DNA of 64,000 nt, from the NCBI RefSeq assembly GCF_018491765.1, contig NZ_JABWCU010000003.1, forward strand, positions 424,253 through 488,252, in the 5' to 3' direction. This document shows positions 46,944-57,053 of this stretch, in pieces. The stretch comes from Novosphingobium profundi (GTDB lineage: Bacteria > Pseudomonadota > Alphaproteobacteria > Sphingomonadales > Sphingomonadaceae). The position numbers were made by a program, and so were the translations under genes. Position 1 is the first letter of the stretch; every line of letters begins with the position of its first letter. The notes under the pieces were generated by a model. That model made no database searches, was not told where the DNA came from, and saw only the letters and a list, made by a program, of their open reading frames with translations.

Positions 46944-47710
46944 GCGAGGTACCCCGCGAATACCCAGCGCTCGGGCGCAATGGCGATCCAGTCGCGGTGG
47001 CGTTCGCCCAACGAGACGCGCGCGCCGCGCGCGAGCGTGTCGATCACCGGAAAGCTGAGCGCCGGTCCGCTGCGCACATTGAGCGAATGGGCGGTGACCG
47101 TGCCGCAGGGCAGGTCACCGAAGACCGTCTTGCGGAAATCGGCCATGTCGAAGGCAGGGCCGGGGTCGCGCTTGCGGGTGGGGGCGATGTCGTCGTGACC
47201 GAGGATCTCGCGAATGGGATAAGCCTGCGCCAGCGTGCCGACGATGGCGGCGGCGGTCTCGAGCTGGATTGCGGGGTAGCGTTCCCAGCCACATTCCGGC
47301 CCGCCGTGGCGGTGCCGTGCGAGGATTGCCGGGACGGGCTTTCCGTCAGGGCTGGCCCAACCCTCGTCCTGTGCCGCCAGCGGGCCCCAGTTCGCGAGTT
47401 CGATGCCGATCGCGTGGTCGTTGAGGCCGGACAACCCCTGCCAGGTCGACCGGCCGGCGTGCCAGGCCCGGTTCTCGAAGTTGACGCATTGCAGGACTTC
47501 GCCCTCGCGGCCGATCACCAGATGCGCCGAGGCGCCCGAGGCGGGATTGGCGAGCCAGGCCGCCGAGCCGCGGGCGCTCGCACCGGCGGTGTAGTGCATG
47601 ACGACGAAGCGGGGCGGGCGGCGAAAGGGGCCGGAATGATTGGGGCTTGGGATCTGCCGGACCGGGTGGTCTGCATGTCCGAGGACGCCGTTGCGGATCG
47701 AGAAGGGCAT
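46940..47710 (-). CDS. N-acetylmuramoyl-L-alanine amidase with SH3 domain, endolysin-like
   Basis: This 256-residue enzyme cuts the amide bond between peptidoglycan sugar and peptide. The amidase-2 (AmpD/T7 lysozyme) fold shows its zinc ligands in FVVMHYTAG, NRAWHAG and the ILGHDDIAPTRKRDPGPAFD segment. A C-terminal bacterial SH3 domain follows (about 195-256: LNVRSGPALSFPVIDTL, then RWVFAGYLA). There is no signal peptide, as in holin-dependent endolysins. AAAGGAGG lies 4 bases before the ATG at 47710. It heads a three-gene cassette with holin-like and spanin-like proteins beside recG, without any phage structural genes. Confidence 0.88.
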   Translation of the reverse strand: MPFSIRNGVLGHADHPVRQIPSPNHSGPFRRPPRFVVMHYTAGASARGSAAWLANPASGASAHLVIGREGEVLQCVNFENRAWHAGRSTWQGLSGLNDHAIGIELANWGPLAAQDEGWASPDGKPVPAILARHRHGGPECGWERYPAIQLETAAAIVGTLAQAYPIREILGHDDIAPTRKRDPGPAFDMADFRKTVFGDLPCGTVTAHSLNVRSGPALSFPVIDTLARGARVSLGERHRDWIAIAPERWVFAGYLA

Positions 47711-48263
47711 GTACCTCCTTTCGCACGTCGCTGCGTGCGGTGATGCCGAGGGAAGACACGCGCCGCACGTGCTCGCAGGGCGATCCTGCGAGCGGGCACG
47801 GAGTTGCGTATGGGGTGCAAAGTTGGGGGGCGCCCACCGGACCAAGGCGGTGCAATGGGCAGGTGGGCAAGGTACACCAGGCCACAGGGTGTAGGAAAGC
47901 GCGATCTCGGGCGGATGGGCGGCATCGGTTGAGCGTTGCTCATTGCCAATGGAATCGGCGGGTGCCTCGGACGAGGTAAAAAGCTGCACATATTTCGATA
48001 AAAATGTGCAATTTATGGCACATTTCGCACTGTTTCTGCCGGAAAAATATATATTAAATAGCTACTTAGCTATTGCGGCGGTCAAATTGACTGACCCGGG
48101 CTGCTCTTCGATACCGCCCCCACTCAAACAGCCACGACCCGTCTGTCCGGCAGTGCGGCTCGGCGCACCGCGATGCGTCGCGTGGCTCGAATGTGGGGAT
48201 GAACGAAACGATGAAATCCAACAATACAAGCCGCACCGGCTTGCGCGGCGCGCGGAGAGTCCC
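47711..48263 (+). promoter_or_regulatory. control region before mqo
   Basis: The 553 bases hold no supported gene; the first part is the leader of the leftward amidase gene. From about 47,985 to 48,075 the DNA turns AT-rich and contains several TGTGC/GCACA half-sites, including the palindrome at 48005-48022 and a wider pair TGCACAT...ATGTGCA (47986-48011). The mqo promoter should lie just downstream, near ATATATATTAAAT (48048-48059), though I cannot fix its -35 box. An upstream-extended open frame exists but lacks a start signal. Confidence 0.5.
48005..48022 (+). promoter_or_regulatory. candidate regulator-binding palindrome before mqo
   Basis: TGTGCAATTTATGGCACA has perfect 5-base outer arms (TGTGC/GCACA) around 8 bases. 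A closely similar 18-base palindrome occurs between dctA and dctB at 53176-53193. Shared sites would put mqo under the DctB-DctD system; the binding protein is inferred. Confidence 0.5.
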
Positions 48264-49958
48264 ATGAAAAAGACCTTGAGGGTCATCGGCGGACTGATCG
48301 CCATTTGCCTCGTGGCGGGGCTCGCCTTCCTGTTCCGGCCGGTGAGTTGGGGCTCGAACCCTTCGGCCGAAAACGAAAAGCCGGTCGACGTCGTGCTGAT
48401 CGGTGGCGGCATCATGAGCGTGACGCTGGCCACCTACCTGCAGGAACTGCAACCTGACTGGAACGTCCACCTTTACGAGCGTCTCGACCAGGTCGCCGAG
48501 GAAAGCTCGAACGGCTGGAACAACGCGGGCACCGGGCACTCGGGCTACGCCGAGCTCAACTACACTCCCGAAATGCCCGACGGCTCGATCAACATCGACA
48601 AGGCGGTCAAGACGGCGAGCCAGTTCGAGGTTTCGCGCCAGTTCTGGTCGCACGAGGTCAAGCTCGGCAACCTTCCCGAGCCGGGCAACTTCATCAATCC
48701 GACCCCGCACATGTCGTTCGTCTTTGGCGAAAAGCGGGCCGATTACCTGCGCCGCCGCTGGGAGACGCTGAGTAAGAGCCCGCTGTTCTACGGCATGCAG
48801 TTCTCCACCGATCCCGCACAGATCGCCAAATGGGCGCCGATCATGATGGAAGGGCGCGACCCCCAGGAAAAGGTCGCCGCGACCTGGATGCCGCTGGGCG
48901 CCGACGTCAACTACGGCGCGATCACGCGCGGCCTGACCAAGGGCCTGGAGCGTAGCGGCAACTTCCACATGCACCTTTCCAACGAAGTGCGCGGCCTCCA
49001 CCAGAACGCGGACAAGACCTGGAACGTGACCGTCCACGACTTGAAGGCGAACGCGGACCACACGATCAAGACGCGCTTCGTCTTCATCGGAGCGGGCGGC
49101 GCGGCGCTCAAGCTGCTGCAGCTTTCCGGGATTCCCGAGGCGAAGAACTACGGTGGCTTCCCGGTCGGAGGGCAGTTCCTCGTCATCGACGACCCCAGGA
49201 TCGCCGACCGTCATAACGTCAAGGCCTACGGCATGGCCGACGAAGGGTCGCCGCCGATGTCGGTGCCCCATCTCGACGCGCGCAAGATCGACGGCAAGAA
49301 CTACGTGCTGTTCGGTCCCTTCGCGCTCCAGAGCACCAAGTTCCTCAAGAAGGGATCGTGGTGGGATCTGTTCTCGTCGGTCTACGACAACAACGTGGGC
49401 CCAATGCTCACGGTCGGTGCGGAAAACATCGATTTGGTGAAGTATCTCGCGCAGCAGGCGCAGCTTGGTGACGCGGACCGCCAGGCCGAACTCGCACGCT
49501 ACTTCCCCAAGGCGCAGCGCAAGGACTGGAAGTTGATCACAGCGGGGCAGCGCGTCCAGATCATCAAGCGCGACCCGGTCAAGGGTTCGATCCTTCAGTT
49601 CGGCACCGAGATCGTGTCCGACAAGGACGGCTCGATCGCCGCGCTGCTGGGCGCCTCGCCCGGCGCCTCGACTTCGCCCTCTATCGCCTACAATGTGCTG
49701 AAGAAAGCCTTCCCGAACGAAGTGAAGGGGCGCTGGAAGGGCAAGCTTGACGCGATCTATCCCGCGCAGGACGAGGTGCTCAACGACAGCGCCGAGCTGG
49801 TCAACCGCATCCGCAAGACCACCAGCGAGGCTCTCAAGCTGCCCTACATCGAGGTGCCCGAGGACCTGACCTCGCATTCGGCGCCTGCGGCCAAGCCCAA
49901 GGCGGCCAACGACAAGGGCAAGCCGGGCAATCTCAACTCGGAAATGCAGGCTCTGTAA
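48264..49958 (+). CDS. mqo: malate:quinone oxidoreductase with N-terminal membrane anchor
   Basis: Mqo oxidises L-malate to oxaloacetate and passes electrons to quinone. The 564-residue protein has the FAD-binding start [71 protein letters not shown] and a C-terminal [19 protein letters not shown], all typical of Mqo. Ahead of these lies a hydrophobic segment (residues 6-24, after MKKTLR) that looks like a signal anchor; the classical Mqo has none, while some pseudomonad forms do. The flavin domain might therefore face the periplasm. ATG at 48264 with GGAGAG 6 bases upstream. A strong bidirectional terminator follows at 50001. Confidence 0.92.
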   Translation: MKKTLRVIGGLIAICLVAGLAFLFRPVSWGSNPSAENEKPVDVVLIGGGIMSVTLATYLQELQPDWNVHLYERLDQVAEESSNGWNNAGTGHSGYAELNYTPEMPDGSINIDKAVKTASQFEVSRQFWSHEVKLGNLPEPGNFINPTPHMSFVFGEKRADYLRRRWETLSKSPLFYGMQFSTDPAQIAKWAPIMMEGRDPQEKVAATWMPLGADVNYGAITRGLTKGLERSGNFHMHLSNEVRGLHQNADKTWNVTVHDLKANADHTIKTRFVFIGAGGAALKLLQLSGIPEAKNYGGFPVGGQFLVIDDPRIADRHNVKAYGMADEGSPPMSVPHLDARKIDGKNYVLFGPFALQSTKFLKKGSWWDLFSSVYDNNVGPMLTVGAENIDLVKYLAQQAQLGDADRQAELARYFPKAQRKDWKLITAGQRVQIIKRDPVKGSILQFGTEIVSDKDGSIAALLGASPGASTSPSIAYNVLKKAFPNEVKGRWKGKLDAIYPAQDEVLNDSAELVNRIRKTTSEALKLPYIEVPEDLTSHSAPAAKPKAANDKGKPGNLNSEMQAL

Positions 49959-50000
49959 CAACCAAATGGCTGGCCGGCCGGTTCGTGGTCGACCTTCGAA

Positions 50001-50036
50001 AAAAAGGGGCCGGTGTGCGAACACCGGCCCCTTTTT
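50001..50036. terminator. bidirectional rho-independent terminator between mqo and the porin gene
   Basis: A perfect 16-base stem (AAAAAGGGGCCGGTGT against ACACCGGCCCCTTTTT) with a GCGA loop. The A run on one side and the T run on the other serve transcripts from both directions, ending mqo on the plus strand and the porin gene on the minus strand. Confidence 0.92.
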
Positions 50037-50055
50037 CATGCGGTTGCAAAGGGAG

Positions 50056-51564
50056 TTAGAAGCGGAAGCTGATCCAGCTTGCAAGGAAATCGGAATCCCC
50101 ATAGCCGGCCTGCTTGAGCGCGGGACCCGCGAAGACGTGTTCGTAGCGCCCCGTAATCGAGATGCGCGGAGTGATCGTCCATTGCACCTGCAGGCGCGGC
50201 AGTTCGGCGGTCTTGCTGGCGGTCGACAGCTCGGTTCCGGCCAGCGCGCGCCCGTTCGCACGGTAGATTGCATCCTGGGTGTTCGCACGCCAGGCGAAGG
50301 CGTATTCGGCAAGGACCTTCACGCTCTTGGTCGGACGGAGCGAAAGCGTGGGGGCGGTCTCGACGAGGTTTGTCGCGGTCAGGAACAGATGGTGGCTGAA
50401 GGGCGTGTTGGCACCGTGCGGCGAGATTGCGTTCTGCAGCTTGCCGGTGTCCGAGTTGCCGCCACCACCACTGGCGTAATCGAAGGTGAAGCCCAGGCGC
50501 GGAGCGTTCTTGCCCGAGCCGAGCGCGACGTTCTGGTCGAGGAAGACCTGCCAGGCATCGATCTCGCGGCCGTCGAACGTGCCGGTCTGGCGATCGACCG
50601 TCCAGTCGACGTTGATCGGGCCGGCATCGCCCCAGACGTGGGCGCCCGTGTAGAAGCGCTCCTCGCGCCCGCTTGCGGTGACCCAGTTCGCCTCGCGGCG
50701 GCGCAGGCGCCAGAAGAATGGGTCCACGTAAAGCTTGGAGCCGCCGAAGGTCGTCTTGGGGACCACGAAGCCCAGCGTCGCGCCGGTGAAGCGGATGCCT
50801 TTGTCGGCGTCGTCGTCGCCCGTTCCTTCGCGCCCGTAGCTGGTCGGCGAGAAATCGAACAGGTCGATGCGCGCATCCTTGCCCCGCGCCCAGACGCGCA
50901 GGCCGTTCTGGGTGAAGTGGATGGCGTTGTTGTCGCGCTGGCTGACGAGGAGCTTGGAGCCGTCGTAGAACATCTGGCGCCCGTAGCGTGCGCCGAGGTC
51001 GAGGCCTGCGAGTCTGCCGGTGACTTCGACGAAGCCCTGTTCGAGGACGAGGTCGTTGTCCTGTGAACTCGTGGGCGTGCCGATGTTGTAGCCGCTGCTG
51101 CTGGCGTGCGAGACTTCGCCGTAAAACCGCACGTGTTCGCCCAGGTGCAAGTCCGCGCCGCCGGTGAGGCGTACGATGTCCTGGCGCTGGTGCTCGCCTT
51201 CGACGAGGCCCGGGTTCGAGGTGTAGTTTGTGCGCAGGCGCGCCTCACCCGAAAGCGTGAGATAGACGTCGCCGTCGGCGGCGAGCGGAATGTACTTCAG
51301 GCGGTCGAGCGGGTCATTGGTGTTGCGCGTGTTGGCGCTGCTCTTCCAGTCCTCGGCCCAGCGGGCGGTCGAGTAGGCGTTGGTGACGCGTCCATCGCCG
51401 TCGGCACCGGTGGGGTAGGGCGTGGAGGAGGGTTTGGTGGGGCTCGAGGCGGGCGTGGAGGCCTGCGAAGAGGCATCCTTCGATTGGGCATGGGCCTGGG
51501 CGGAGGTCGCTGCAAAGGCGCAGCCGACCACAGCGGCCAGAAGCGGCCGGTTATCGATCTTCAT
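50056..51564 (-). CDS. alginate-export-family outer membrane porin
   Basis: This 502-residue protein has a signal peptide (cut near AQAHAQ), a Ser/Pro-rich linker and a long beta-barrel pattern ending in FLASWISFRF, with the C-terminal Phe typical of outer-membrane proteins. Segments such as EARLRTNYTSNPGL, GLDLGARYGRQMFYDGSKLL and FTQNGLRVWARGKDARIDLF match the AlgE-like porin family, in which barrels admit diverse anions. It follows dctA on the same strand by 91 bases, so it may be the outer-membrane entry for C4-dicarboxylates. Start ATG at 51564. Confidence 0.85.
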   Translation of the reverse strand: MKIDNRPLLAAVVGCAFAATSAQAHAQSKDASSQASTPASSPTKPSSTPYPTGADGDGRVTNAYSTARWAEDWKSSANTRNTNDPLDRLKYIPLAADGDVYLTLSGEARLRTNYTSNPGLVEGEHQRQDIVRLTGGADLHLGEHVRFYGEVSHASSSGYNIGTPTSSQDNDLVLEQGFVEVTGRLAGLDLGARYGRQMFYDGSKLLVSQRDNNAIHFTQNGLRVWARGKDARIDLFDFSPTSYGREGTGDDDADKGIRFTGATLGFVVPKTTFGGSKLYVDPFFWRLRRREANWVTASGREERFYTGAHVWGDAGPINVDWTVDRQTGTFDGREIDAWQVFLDQNVALGSGKNAPRLGFTFDYASGGGGNSDTGKLQNAISPHGANTPFSHHLFLTATNLVETAPTLSLRPTKSVKVLAEYAFAWRANTQDAIYRANGRALAGTELSTASKTAELPRLQVQWTITPRISITGRYEHVFAGPALKQAGYGDSDFLASWISFRF

Positions 51565-51655
51565 GGATTTCAGCTCTCTTGTGGTGCGACCCGAAGGGCT
51601 GTTGAATGGTTTTGGCTTGGTGTGGCGAAGGCGGGCGCGCCGCCTTCGCGTCGCC

Positions 51656-52990
51656 TTATTCGGCGGCCAGCAGCGCGGCTTCGGTATCGCGCGCCGCGGG
51701 ATTGCTCGCCGAGATCGCCTTGCGGAAGGCGGCCGGGTCGAGCGCATTTTCCCAGCGCGAGACGACCACGGTGGCCACCGCATTGCCGATGAAGTTGGTC
51801 AGGCTGCGGCATTCCGACATGAAGCGGTCGATGCCCAGGATCAGCGCCATGCCCGCGACGGGAACGGTCGGCACGATCGAGAGCGTGGCGGCCAGCGTGA
51901 TGAAGCCGGCCCCGGTGACGCCCGCTGCGCCCTTCGAGGAGAGCATGGCAACCGCGAGCAGCAGGAGCTGCTGGCCAATGGTCAGGTCGACACCGCAAGC
52001 CTGCGCGATGAACAGCGCGGCCAGCGTCATGTAGATGTTGGTTCCGTCGAGATTGAACGAGTAACCGGTCGGCACGACCAGGCCGACGATGGTCTTGGGG
52101 CAGCCGGCAGCTTCCATCTTCGCGATCAGCGAAGGCAGGGCGCTTTCCGAGGACGAGGTGCCCAGGACCAGCAGCAGCTCTTCCTTGAGGTAGCGGATCA
52201 GCGCAAAGATCGAGAAACCGGCAAGCCTCGCCACCGTGCCGAGCACGACGACCACGAAGAGGATCGAGGTCACGTAGAACAGGCCTACGAGCTGGGCCAG
52301 GTTGGCGAGGCTGCCGACGCCGTACTTCCCGATCGTGAAGGCCATCGCGCCGAAGGCGCCGATCGGGGCGGTCTTCATGACGATGGACACAAGGCGGAAG
52401 AATACGGCGGACACGTCCTCGAGGAGGGAGAGAGCTCGATCGCCGCGTTCTCCGAGCGTCGCGAGCGCGACACCGAAGAGGATGGCAATGACCAGGACCT
52501 GGAGGATGTTGCCCTCGGTCATCGAGGAGAGGAACGTGTCGGGGATCATGGACGTCAGGAAGCCGACGATGGACGTCTCGTGCGCCTTTTCCGAATAGGA
52601 GGCAACCGAGGCGGCATCGAGGCTGGCCGGATCGATGTTGAGCCCGTCGCCGGGGCGAACGACATTGGCGATGACCATGCCGATGATCAGCGCGAGCGTC
52701 GAGAAGGTCAGGAAGTAGGCGAAGGCCTTGGCGGCCACACGGCCCACCGCGCGCAGGTCGCGCATCGAGGCGATGCCGGTGACGATCGTCAGGAAGATGA
52801 CCGGCGCGATCACCATCTTGACCAGCTTGATGAAGGCATCGCCGAGCGGCTTGAGCGCTTCGCCGGTGGCGGGGGCAAAGTGTCCGATGGTGACGCCTGC
52901 CGCAATCGCAACGAGGACCTGGACGTAGAGATGCGTGTACCACCGGCGCGGCTTCGCGGTCGGCGTCATCTCGAGAGTGGGGCTATGCAT
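51656..52990 (-). CDS. dctA: C4-dicarboxylate:cation symporter DctA
   Basis: DctA imports succinate, fumarate and malate across the inner membrane. The 444-residue protein is a member of the dicarboxylate/amino acid:cation symporter family, with [20 protein letters not shown] in an early helix, the serine-rich hairpin [20 protein letters not shown], the [20 protein letters not shown] substrate helix and [19 protein letters not shown]. All are intact. Start ATG at 52990. The regulator genes dctB and dctD are divergent, and the 231-base space between holds a candidate operator at 53176-53193. A porin gene follows downstream. Confidence 0.95.
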   Translation of the reverse strand: MHSPTLEMTPTAKPRRWYTHLYVQVLVAIAAGVTIGHFAPATGEALKPLGDAFIKLVKMVIAPVIFLTIVTGIASMRDLRAVGRVAAKAFAYFLTFSTLALIIGMVIANVVRPGDGLNIDPASLDAASVASYSEKAHETSIVGFLTSMIPDTFLSSMTEGNILQVLVIAILFGVALATLGERGDRALSLLEDVSAVFFRLVSIVMKTAPIGAFGAMAFTIGKYGVGSLANLAQLVGLFYVTSILFVVVVLGTVARLAGFSIFALIRYLKEELLLVLGTSSSESALPSLIAKMEAAGCPKTIVGLVVPTGYSFNLDGTNIYMTLAALFIAQACGVDLTIGQQLLLLAVAMLSSKGAAGVTGAGFITLAATLSIVPTVPVAGMALILGIDRFMSECRSLTNFIGNAVATVVVSRWENALDPAAFRKAISASNPAARDTEAALLAAE

Positions 52991-53175
52991 GGGTGACCTT
53001 TCGTCCTCTCACACCGCGGGAGCGTTCGCATCCTCGCATCAACGACCTAGGAATTGCCCGATTGCCTTGCGCGGGAACAGGCCTATGTGCAGATTTGGGA
53101 AATCATTTAAAAACAATTATTTATAGAATTTCAACCGATTGCGCGGTGTCGAATTCTACATGCAAATTGTGCAAT

Positions 53176-53193
53176 TGTGTCGAAATTTGCACA
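53176..53193 (+). promoter_or_regulatory. candidate regulator-binding palindrome between dctA and dctB
   Basis: TGTGTCGAAATTTGCACA is an imperfect 18-base palindrome, with a second overlapping half-site set TGCAAATTGTGCA at 53161-53173. It resembles the site before mqo. It overlaps the GTG at 53177 that would be the longest dctB start, which argues for the downstream ATG. It is well placed for control of dctA or autoregulation of dctBD. Confidence 0.5.
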
Positions 53194-53221
53194 AGGGGAG
53201 GGCTTGGCGTATGCGAGTGCG

Positions 53222-54987
53222 ATGATTCGCTGGTCAGTCCTCCTGCCGGTCCTCGCATGTCTCGCTCTCGGCCTGATGGCCGGGCTGGGGGCGGCGGAGA
53301 TCGCGCGGCGCCAGGCGCGCGGCGAACTCGCGGTAAGCGCCGAGGCGGATGCGCGCATCCGCCAGGCGCTGCTGGAAAGCGAGGTTGCAAGATACCGGCT
53401 GCTTCCGCTGGCGCTGGCCGATGATCGCGACGTGATCGCGGCCGAACGGGCGGGCGCTGGAAGCGGTGCGCCGATCGACACGCTCAACGAAAAGCTGGAG
53501 CGCCTTGCCCGGGCAACCGGGGCCGCCGCGATTTATGTCGTCGATCGCGACTCGTTGGCGATCGCGGCGAGCAATTGGCGGCAAGCGGACAGCTTCGTCG
53601 GATCCGATTACGCGTTTCGCCGCTATGTTCGTGACGCGCAACGCAAGGGAGCCGGCCAGCAGTTCGCGCTCGGTACGGTGAGCCACAAGCCAGGCCTCTT
53701 TCTCGCACAGCGCACCCGCAGCGGCGGCGTGGTCGTGGTCAAGCTCGAGTTCGACTGGATCGAGGCGCAGTGGCGCCAGGCGGGGGGGATCACCTATGTG
53801 ACCAACCGTTCGGGCGTGATCTTCGTGACGAGCCGTCCCGACTGGCGCTTCGCCGCGACCCGTGCGCTCGACGAGGCACAGCGCAGCGAGACCGTGCGCG
53901 ACAGCGGCGCGCTCTCGATCCACCCGTCGCCCTGGAGCCGGCGCAAGGACGGTCTCCTCTCCGTGCCGGGCACCCGCGAGGGTTACCTTCAGGTCGAAAC
54001 CGCGCGCGACGCGGATGGCTGGCAGTTGCATCTCGCGCTGCCCGCCAGCGCATCGATCGACGGGCAGGCGCGTCTGGTCGGTTTCGCGGTGGGGATTGCG
54101 ATGCTGGCGCTGGCGCTGTTCGCGCTCTGGTTCGTGCTGCGCAGCCGACGTCGGCGTTTGCGCACGTCCGAGCTGGAAGCCGCCGTCGTCGCGCGCACGG
54201 CCGAATTGCGCGACGAGATGGAGCAACGCTCCGAGCTCGAAAGCCGGGCTGCCCAGTTGCGCGAGGAATTGCGCCTCGCGAACCGGTTGGCCACGCTTGG
54301 CCAGGTCACCGCCAGTGTCGCGCACGAGACCGCACAGCCGGTCGCCGCGATCCGTAACTACGCGGCTGCAGGGCGCAAGCTGCTGGAGCGTGGGCTCAAT
54401 GCGGACGTCGATGGCAACCTCGCGGCGATCGATGCGCTGGCCGAGCGGATCGGCGTGGTGACCTCCGAATTGCGCGGGTTTGCGCGCAAGCGTACCTCCG
54501 CGGGGACCCGAACCGTCCTTGCCGAAGCGCTCGACGGTGCGCGCCTCCTTCTGCGCGATCGCCTCTCCGACGTTACCTTGCGCGCTCCTGTCGGCCTGTC
54601 CGGTATCACGGTGGTCGGCGACAAGGTTCGCATCGAGCAAATTCTCGTCAATCTCCTGCAAAACGCACTCGACGCGCTGGCTGGGCGCGCCGCCCCGTGC
54701 ATCGAGATCGCCGTTCGAGTGGAGGGCGAGCGCGCCGTGATCACCGTGTGCGACAATGGTCCGGGCATCGCGCCGCAGATCGCCGAACGCCTGTTCACCC
54801 CCTTTACCACCAGCCGCGATGAAGGTCTGGGCCTAGGACTCGTCATTGCGCAAGACATCGCCACCGAGTTCGGCGGATCGCTTCGCGTGGTTCCAGGCGA
54901 GGAAATCGGCCTCGGGCGCGGCGCGCGAGATTTGCAGGCCGAAGGCAGGAACGGGGCCTGCTTCGAACTCGTACTCAGGATTTCCAA

Positions 54988-54991
<4 letters not shown>
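53222..54991 (+). CDS. dctB: C4-dicarboxylate sensor histidine kinase DctB
   Basis: DctB senses periplasmic dicarboxylates and phosphorylates DctD. The 589-residue protein has two membrane helices (about residues 4-22 and 282-304) flanking a periplasmic double-PAS-like sensor with YVVDRDSLAIAASNWRQADS and FVGSDYAFRRYV, the usual DctB ligand-binding pieces. After a coiled coil come the phospho-acceptor His in ASVAHETAQPVAAIRNYAAA, the N box LLQNALDAL, DNGPGI and GLGLGLVIAQDIA. The ATG at 53222 is chosen; a TTG at 53204 or GTG at 53177 would extend it, but the latter overlaps a probable operator. It ends in an ATGA overlap with dctD. Confidence 0.9.
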
Positions 54992-56319
<1,328 letters not shown>

Positions 56320-56335
56320 CCACGAGGTGCGCGGC

Positions 56336-56608
56336 TTATTTGACGAGGTAGAGCTTGCCGCTGGCGGGGTCGCGGAAGACCTGTCCCGCCGCTTCGAGGC
56401 CGCGACCATCGCCGACCCCTTCGCGGCTGTCGCGCGCGCTGTCCTTGGATATCTCGACCCGGTTTTCTACGCGCTTTTGATGCTGCCCGGAAGCGGCCAG
56501 CGCGGCGATCAGGCCTGTCGCGAAGACAAGCATGAGGTCGGCAAGGTTGGGTAGTTCGATGCCGTTGTCGGCTTCCTCGGCGAAGCGTGAGGTGCGAAAG
56601 TCACGCAT
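56336..56608 (-). CDS. DUF2149 protein, ExbD-like in outline (90 aa)
   Basis: The 90-residue protein has one membrane helix near its N terminus (about 23-40) and a polar C-terminal region. The segment E18LPNLADLMLVFATGLIAAL, with Asp24 at the start of the helix, recalls the P-x-x-D-V-M-L-V-x-L stretch of ExbD/TolR, whose Asp carries protons. DUF2149 proteins are known companions of MotA/TolQ/ExbB proteins and CobN-like chelatases. Its start overlaps the ExbB-like gene by 8 bases, making it the third gene of that operon. The ExbD comparison is inference from pattern, not from detectable length or a periplasmic domain match. Confidence 0.85.
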   Translation of the reverse strand: MRDFRTSRFAEEADNGIELPNLADLMLVFATGLIAALAASGQHQKRVENRVEISKDSARDSREGVGDGRGLEAAGQVFRDPASGKLYLVK

Positions 56609-57053
56609 GGGTCTCTCCCTTGCCCGCTTCCAGCAGGCTCAGGGCACGCTCGAAGCCATGCCGGCGCAGGCGCCCGGTGAGGTACCCGGCGAGGCCGATA
56701 GCGAGGCCGACGATGGTGGTGTCGAAGGCCGTCGTGATCGCTTGCGAAAGCGTCTGGAAATCGCCTCGGCCCAGCGCGGCGATGCCGGGGCCAAGCGGGA
56801 TCAGCGTGCCCATCAGGCCCAGCGTCGGCGCGATCTTCGCCAGCAGGTCCGAACGGGCGATGCGCTGGCGGGCGAGGCGTTCGAGCGGCGCGTGGCCGAG
56901 GCGGGAGAGGCGGGCAGTCCCTCCCAGTCGTTCGCCAAGCGCGAGGCCGAAATCGGCGACGGCGAGCAGAGCGAGGACGAGCAGCGCGGCGATGACCGGC
57001 CACAGGAGCAGGCCAGCAAGCAGGTGCAGGGTTTGGTCGAGCGCAAGGGTCAT
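56601..57053 (-). CDS. MotA/TolQ/ExbB proton channel family protein
   Basis: The 150-residue protein has three membrane helices (about 11-35, 75-95 and 112-135) and the family core SDLLAKIAPTLGLMGTLIPL, GIAALGRGD and AITTAFDTTIVGLAIGLAGY. In TolQ/ExbB these helices form the pentameric stator channel that turns proton flow into motion. It is shorter than TolQ and has a reduced cytoplasmic loop. ATG at 57053 overlaps the CobN-like stop (ATGA), and its end overlaps the DUF2149 gene. It probably forms a motor with the DUF2149 protein serving the CobN-like protein. Confidence 0.9.
   Translation of the reverse strand: MTLALDQTLHLLAGLLLWPVIAALLVLALLAVADFGLALGERLGGTARLSRLGHAPLERLARQRIARSDLLAKIAPTLGLMGTLIPLGPGIAALGRGDFQTLSQAITTAFDTTIVGLAIGLAGYLTGRLRRHGFERALSLLEAGKGETHA

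Noticed and set aside
48017..48033. TGGCAC..GCAC before mqo as a sigma-54 promoter
   Set aside because: The spacing between the GG and GC elements is 8 bases instead of 10, and the DctD homologue lacks GAFTGA.
53177..53221. Extended N terminus of dctB from GTG at 53177
   Set aside because: The GTG lies inside a probable operator palindrome and has no ribosome binding site; the ATG at 53222 begins at the first membrane helix.
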